DNA of 64,000 bases from assembly GCA_022376925.1 (NCBI GenBank), contig JAIOJX010000026.1:253887330-253951329 (forward strand). Reading direction: 5' to 3'. The DNA is from Tragulus kanchil. Taxonomy: Eukaryota > Chordata > Mammalia > Artiodactyla > Tragulidae. The position numbers and the translations under genes are program-made. Below, piece after piece: positions 59,414 to 64,000 of the stretch. Each line of letters opens with the position of its first letter. Within the stretch, counting starts at the first letter, position 1. The notes under the pieces are model-generated. The model had not been told where the DNA came from, did no database searches, and worked only from the letters and a program-made list of their open reading frames with translations.

Positions 59414-61598
59414 ATTACTTAGAGCTGGGGAGCTTGGCCAGCATTTATATCTGGCCTTGCATTGAATGAAGTGCAATCCCTAGAGACCTGGGGACAGGAA
59501 GGACTTACCAAGAACAATGGTCTTGGTGGTTGGTACATCCCTGTTGGTACCATTTCTTCCACTCAGTCTCACTGCTCAGATTCCCTGCTGCTGCTTCTTT
59601 CATTCTCTTGGTTTCTTTTTTCTTTCCCTTTGCAAAGAATTTCCTCAAGCTGGCAGTCTCTTTGCCTCTATGACTATACTCTCTGCCTGCTCCACTGCAA
59701 TGAATGAGCCAGCCTGCAAGGCTGTGCTTAGACATGAGACCAACTTCTCTCCTTCTGTGGTGGATTTCATTACCTACTGGCTATTTGCAAGCATGCTCTC
59801 TCCCTCACTCGTGTATCATCTCCCACTGTGAGATTAATTAAAGTATAAACATATCTAATACCTTTCACTTAGGCATACCTTGACTTCTATCCAGCTTTCC
59901 ACTGGTTTCTCTGTCCTTTGATAGCAAACCTCATGAAAAGGCTGTTGCTCTCATGTCTTCTAACTGTCCTCTCCTTTCTCTCTCCCTTCTCTCAGTTGCA
60001 GCTTTATTGTGATATAATTTATGTGCCTTACATTTCACGCATGTAAAGCATCCCATGATTTTTGGTATATTCATCTAGTTGTCAATCCATCACCACAATC
60101 AATTTTAGAACATTCTCATGACTTCAGAAAGAAATCTTATACCCATTAGCAGTTACTCTTCATTTTCCTCAAGTCACCCCAGGCCCTAGGAAATACTAAT
60201 CCACTTTCTATAGTTTTACTAAAGCAGTGCCCATTCTTTTGTTCTTGATTTTTGTAATTTGAATACTCTCCCTATTTGCTTGGTTAGTCTAATCTGCCAG
60301 TTTTGATCATTTTAAAGAACCAGCTCTTGGTATCGTCGTTTCTGTTGGTTTTCTATTCTCGTTTGCTAGTTCCTGCTCTAAATTTTATTGTAGTTTTTTC
60401 TTTGAGGGGTTTAGTTTGCTTTTTTTCCCCTCAATATTTTAAAGTAGAAGATTGAGTTATTGCTTCAATATTTTTTCTTTTTGCTCAATAGTTTACCTTT
60501 TTAATTACTTAGAGCTGGGGAGCTTGGCCAGCATTTATATCTGGCCTTGCATTGAATGAAGTGCAATCCCTAGAGACCTGGGGACAGGAAGGACTTACCA
60601 AGAACAATGGTCTTGGTGGTTGGTACATCCCTGTTGGTACCATTTCTTCCACTCAGTCTCACTGCTCAGATTCCCTGCTGCTGCTTCTTTCATTCTCTTG
60701 GTTTCTTTTTTCTTTCCCTTTGCAAAGAATTTCCTCAAGCTGGCAGTCTCTTTGCCTCTATGACTATACTCTCTGCCTGCTCCACTGCAATGAATGAGCC
60801 AGCCTGCAAGGCTGTGCTTAGACATGAGACCAACTTCTCTCCTTCTGTGGTGGATTTCATTACCTACTGGCTATTTGCAAGCATGCTCTCTCCCTCACTC
60901 GTGTATCATCTCCCACTGTGAGATTAATTAAAGTATAAACATATCTAATACCTTTCACTTAGGCATACCTTGACTTCTATCCAGCTTTCCACTGGTTTCT
61001 CTGTCCTTTGATAGCAAACCTCATGAAAAGGCTGTTGCTCTCATGTCTTCTAACTGTCCTCTCCTTTCTCTCTCCCTTCTCTCAGTTGCAGCTTTATTGT
61101 GATATAATTTATGTGCCTTACATTTCACGCATGTAAAGCATCCCATGATTTTTGGTATATTCATCTAGTTGTCAATCCATCACCACAATCAATTTTAGAA
61201 CATTCTCATGACTTCAGAAAGAAATCTTATACCCATTAGCAGTTACTCTTCATTTTCCTCAAGTCACCCCAGGCCCTAGGAAATACTAATCCACTTTCTA
61301 TAGTTTTACTAAAGCAGTGCCCATTCTTTTGTTCTTGATTTTTGTAATTTGAATACTCTCCCTATTTGCTTGGTTAGTCTAATCTGCCAGTTTTGATCAT
61401 TTTAAAGAACCAGCTCTTGGTATCGTCGTTTCTGTTGGTTTTCTATTCTCGTTTTGCTAGTTCCTGCTCTAAATTTTATTGTAGTTTTTTCTTTGAGGGG
61501 TTTAGTTTGCTTTTTTTCCCCTCAATATTTTAAAGTAGAAGATTGAGTTATTGCTTCAATATTTTTTCTTTTTTTGCTCAATAGTTTACCTTTTTAAT
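59414..61598 (+). repeat. Direct duplication 15 (about 1.09 kb, adjacent)
   Basis: 59414-60503 is repeated at 60504-61598 with offset 1090. Differences are only single-base runs near the right edge (tcgtttgc against tcgttttgc; cttttt against ctttttttt). Three open frames of 76-104 codons occur twice because of it. Confidence 0.95.
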
Positions 61599-62035
61599 CG
61601 TGTAGGTTTTTATAAGAATAAATTTTATTTTAAGCATTGCTTTATCTGCATCCCATAAGTTTTGATACATAGTCTTCATTTTTATTCATCTCAAAATGCT
61701 TTTTATGTGATTTCCTATGAAATTTCCTTTGTGATTTTTCCTTTTGACCTACTGATTATTTTGGAGTGTATTATTTAATTCCCACATATTTTCAAAATTT
61801 CCAAATTGTTTTGTTAGTGAATTCTAATTTTACTTCATGATGATCTGAGAATGTACTTTGAATGATTTTTATTCTTTGAAATATTGCGATGCTGATTATT
61901 AGCCAAAAATATATGGCTTACCTGGAGAAAGTTTCATGTGCACTAGAGAAGAATGTATTTATATGCCTTTGTTGGTGGATGTAGTGGTCTATGAATGTCT
62001 ATTAGGTTTAGTAGATTTATGGTGTATGTGGCAGA
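60005..62035 (-). mobile_element. Ancient L1M, antisense (length inflated by duplication)
   Basis: Starts 'tattgtgatataatttatgt', then 'tacccattagcagttac', 'aaagaaccagctcttgg', 'ctgcatcccataagttttg' and 'catgtgcactagagaagaa'. Copies: 60005-60503 and 61095-61598, then a unique continuation to about 62035. Confidence 0.75.
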
Positions 62036-62094
62036 AAATGGTTGACCCAGAGTTCCAAAGTTATAACAATGCCCAGGCTAGTCTACAATTTCTT

Positions 62095-62434
62095 CTTTTT
62101 TTTTTTTTTTTTTAAAGATTTATTTATTTATTTATTCTGGGCGGGAGTCAGGTTGGGGAAGGAGGGGAGCGGGTGGGCCACTTCTATTGGTCTTTCATTT
62201 CTCTATTTTCATCTGTCTTTGTTCCTTGGCTCCTGTGGGCCTCCCATTGCGGTGGCATCTGTCGCTGCAGAGCGCCGGCTCTGGGCACATGCGCTCCAGA
62301 GCTCCGGCTCGGTAATTGGACACATCAGTCCAGCCGCTCTGTGGCACGTGGGATCTTCCCAGGCCAGGGCTCGAACTGACGTTCCTTGCACTGCAAGGCG
62401 GTATCCTTACCCACTGGACCACCAGGGGAAGCCC
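62095..62434 (-). mobile_element. GC-rich tRNA-derived SINE (T+ type), antisense, young
   Basis: Poly(T), aaagatttatttatttattt, GC-rich body, inverted head (ccactggaccaccagggg). The 17-bp target-site duplication ctagtctacaatttctt (62078-62094) and ctagtctgcaatttctt (62435-62451) has one mismatch. Confidence 0.95.
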
Positions 62435-62764
62435 CTAGTCTGCAATTTCTTAGTCCTAGTTTCATATTCTCAGGACTGAGAACCTGATTGGTTGGGAATA
62501 CAATCTTCAGTCAATCATCTATGGCCAAGTTTGTGTAGTATGGGCATGCCTGCTGGGTGTCCCAACTGGTGAGGGAGGTGGGGAGGAGGCAGATTCTAGA
62601 GAAGAGTGGACAGGCAGCAGTCTAACAGGTGCTCACTACTATTGATTTTCTTTCAGTCTTTGAGTGTTAAAATTTTGAGATACAGTCCTATAATTCTAGC
62701 ATTATAGTATTAATTGAAAAACTAAGCACTTGTCATAAGCAAGAAGATTATTGTGAGTACTCCT

Positions 62765-62852
62765 CCTCCTCCAAATTCTACTCAGGAATTGAACTCATAA
62801 CCCTAGGCTCTTCAAACGTATGCCCTAACCACTATGATATCTAACTGCCTGA
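62765..62852 (-). mobile_element. tRNA-like segment, probably a MIR or other tRNA-SINE head (copy at 63909-63996)
   Basis: The minus strand carries an A-box-like tatcatagtgg and a B-box-like gagttcaattcc with tRNA-like spacing. It lacks convincing acceptor and anticodon pairing, so it is read as a SINE head and not a tRNA gene. Confidence 0.5.
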
Positions 62853-63656
62853 CAAGCCTTACCTCCTGCCTCCCTCATCACTCTCAGAAGGGATCCTCCT
62901 TTGAAAGAGGTATAGATCCTACCCTTCCTGACTCTGGCTCAGTGCTCAAAGACTCTCCACACGAATCTCATGACACCTGTGCTTCACCTCTGCTCCCCAG
63001 CACTCTCTGCACTTTCCCTCCCTTAACACACAGGGTTCTGTCTAATAACTCTCCTATCTCTCCTGCCCTTCCTTTCTTTAACTACATCTCGACTATGACC
63101 TCAGCAAAGCGAGATGCTGGTGAGCAGGGAAACCTGGGAGAGGATAGCCGAGCCAAGTGAGCATAGGAGACCTAGGAGATAAGAGGAGAGGCAGGTGAGG
63201 GTAAGATAGGGGTAGGAGTCCTAGCGGTTACTTTGCAGCCTAACTCTCTTCTCCCTCATCGGGATCCTATAGCCAGGCTATAGGATCAGAAAACGATCAG
63301 ACAAGGCAAGGAGGAACTGGTCATCCTCGCAGCAACTGCCCAGTCTTGAGGAATTCTGAAATAGAGTGTTAGGCCATGTTGACCATAACTGGTGCCCATC
63401 ACTACCATGGCAGTAATGATGAATAGCGCACAGCATGTGGAGAATACTACAGCGTATGCACCCTGGCTATCATTGATCCAAGTGATTCTGATATCATTAT
63501 GAGCATGCTGGAACAGACTGGTGACAAGTAAATCATGTACAATTTCTCTTTAATTAAAACTGGCAAGATCTTCTTTTTGGAAACAAAAAAGAATTGAACC
63601 TGTGACCCAATTTGCTCTTAGACTAGTCCAGTTTCATATTCTGGACTGAGTTTTTC
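62853..63656. other. Unassigned DNA with a palindrome
   Basis: No recognised gene; a 108-codon open frame at 62834-63160 has no support. Contains the palindrome at 63263-63287 and, near 63575-63590, another isolated B-box-like motif in antisense. Confidence 0.35.
63263..63287. repeat. Perfect 25-bp palindrome
   Basis: Arms gatcctatagcc (63263-63274) and ggctataggatc (63276-63287) around a single A. Confidence 0.95.
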
Positions 63657-64000
63657 CAATCATCTATGGCCAAGTTTGTGTAGTATGGGCATGCCTGCTG
63701 GGTGTCCCAACTGGTGAGGGAGGTGGGGAGGAGGCAGATTCTAGAGAAGAGTGGACAGGCAGCAGTCTAACAGGTGCTCACTACTATTGATTTTCTTTCA
63801 GTCTTTGAGTGTTAAAATTTTGAGATACAGTCCTATAATTCTAGCATTATAGTATTAATTGAAAAACTAAGCACTTGTCATAAGCAAGAAGATTATTGTG
63901 AGTACTCCTCCTCCTCCAAATTCTACTCAGGAATTGAACTCATAACCCTAGGCTCTTCAAACGTATGCCCTAACCACTATGATATCTAACTGCCTGACAA

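Larger units (their letters stand above)
62457..64000 (+). repeat. Direct duplication 16 (cut by the window edge)
   Basis: Sequence from about 62457, and clearly from 62512, is repeated from about 63630 (clearly from 63657) to the end at 64000, offset about 1145. The left edge of copy 2 is ragged: tcatattctggactgagttttt against tcatattctcaggactgagaacc and then a 25-bp gap. Confidence 0.9.

Noticed and set aside
59029..59469. 146-codon plus-strand open frame
   Set aside because: Produced by the antisense young SINE at 59041-59374; same SINE-derived reading as at 62042-62479.
59462..60921. Overlapping open frames of 76-104 codons present twice, word for word
   Set aside because: They are identical because duplication 15 repeats the DNA. 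There is no codon-level conservation to read, no start context and no recognised domain; the open frames lie in ordinary non-coding sequence.
62765..62852. Functional tRNA gene
   Set aside because: The acceptor and anticodon stems do not pair convincingly, and the tRNA-like blocks fit a SINE head better.
7064..64000. CRISPR array or phage-like repeat system
   Set aside because: No short regularly spaced repeats; the sequence is mammalian with SINE, LINE and LTR content throughout.

Overview
The window reads as non-coding ruminant (Cetartiodactyla) nuclear DNA from a gene-poor region. I found no protein-coding gene, exon, tRNA or rRNA gene, or CRISPR array that I can support. The lineage call rests on Bov-tA/Bov-A type SINEs (eight recognisable insertions plus several fragments), a ruminant-type L1 3' UTR, a CHR-like tRNA SINE, and older pan-mammalian repeats (L1M, L2, MIR, MLT1, MER5-like, ERV-L). 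Open reading frames are short and scattered. Most fall inside repeats or are repeated word for word because the DNA under them is duplicated. All family names come from recalled consensus sequences, not from a search.

Layout. 0-6 kb: an L1 ORF2 fragment split by a solo LTR, then mostly unassigned DNA with one MIR and one young SINE. 6-12.3 kb: antisense ancient L1 and three copies (two independent) of a GC-rich tRNA-derived SINE. 12.5-23 kb: Bov elements, an AT-rich simple repeat and a long run of antisense L1. 23-30 kb: MIR, Bov-tA, another young SINE, and a ruminant L1 with a classical 5' inversion. 30-42 kb: an antisense ERV-L-like pol remnant, MER5-like, Bov-tA and MIR elements, including a head-only SINE insertion. 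42-51.4 kb: a CHR-like SINE, a long imperfect inverted repeat, L2, Bov-tA, L1M and MLT1. 51-64 kb: MIR, MER5-like, more L1M and two well-preserved young SINEs with clean target-site duplications.

The strongest unexplained structure is not a gene system. From about 7 kb to the right edge there are 16 direct, back-to-back, near-identical duplications, each about 1.06-1.22 kb (the last is cut by the window edge). They ignore repeat boundaries, differ mainly by one- or two-base indels that concentrate near the copy edges, and are sometimes separated by a few unaligned filler bases. In four places the end of one duplication is also the start of the next, which is what overlapping contigs of about 2-7 kb laid end to end without trimming would give. 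I infer an assembly artefact; about 17 kb (roughly a quarter) of the window is probably redundant. A real tandem-duplication process is the less likely alternative.

The most interesting genuine biology is a GC-rich tRNA-derived SINE of about 330 bp whose tail carries AATAAA repeats, then TCTTT, then poly(A) (the T+ tail type). It has seven independent insertions after removing duplicates, several with long target-site duplications. Next are a twin-primed L1, a SINE insertion made only of the tRNA head plus an A tail, and two compact palindromes.
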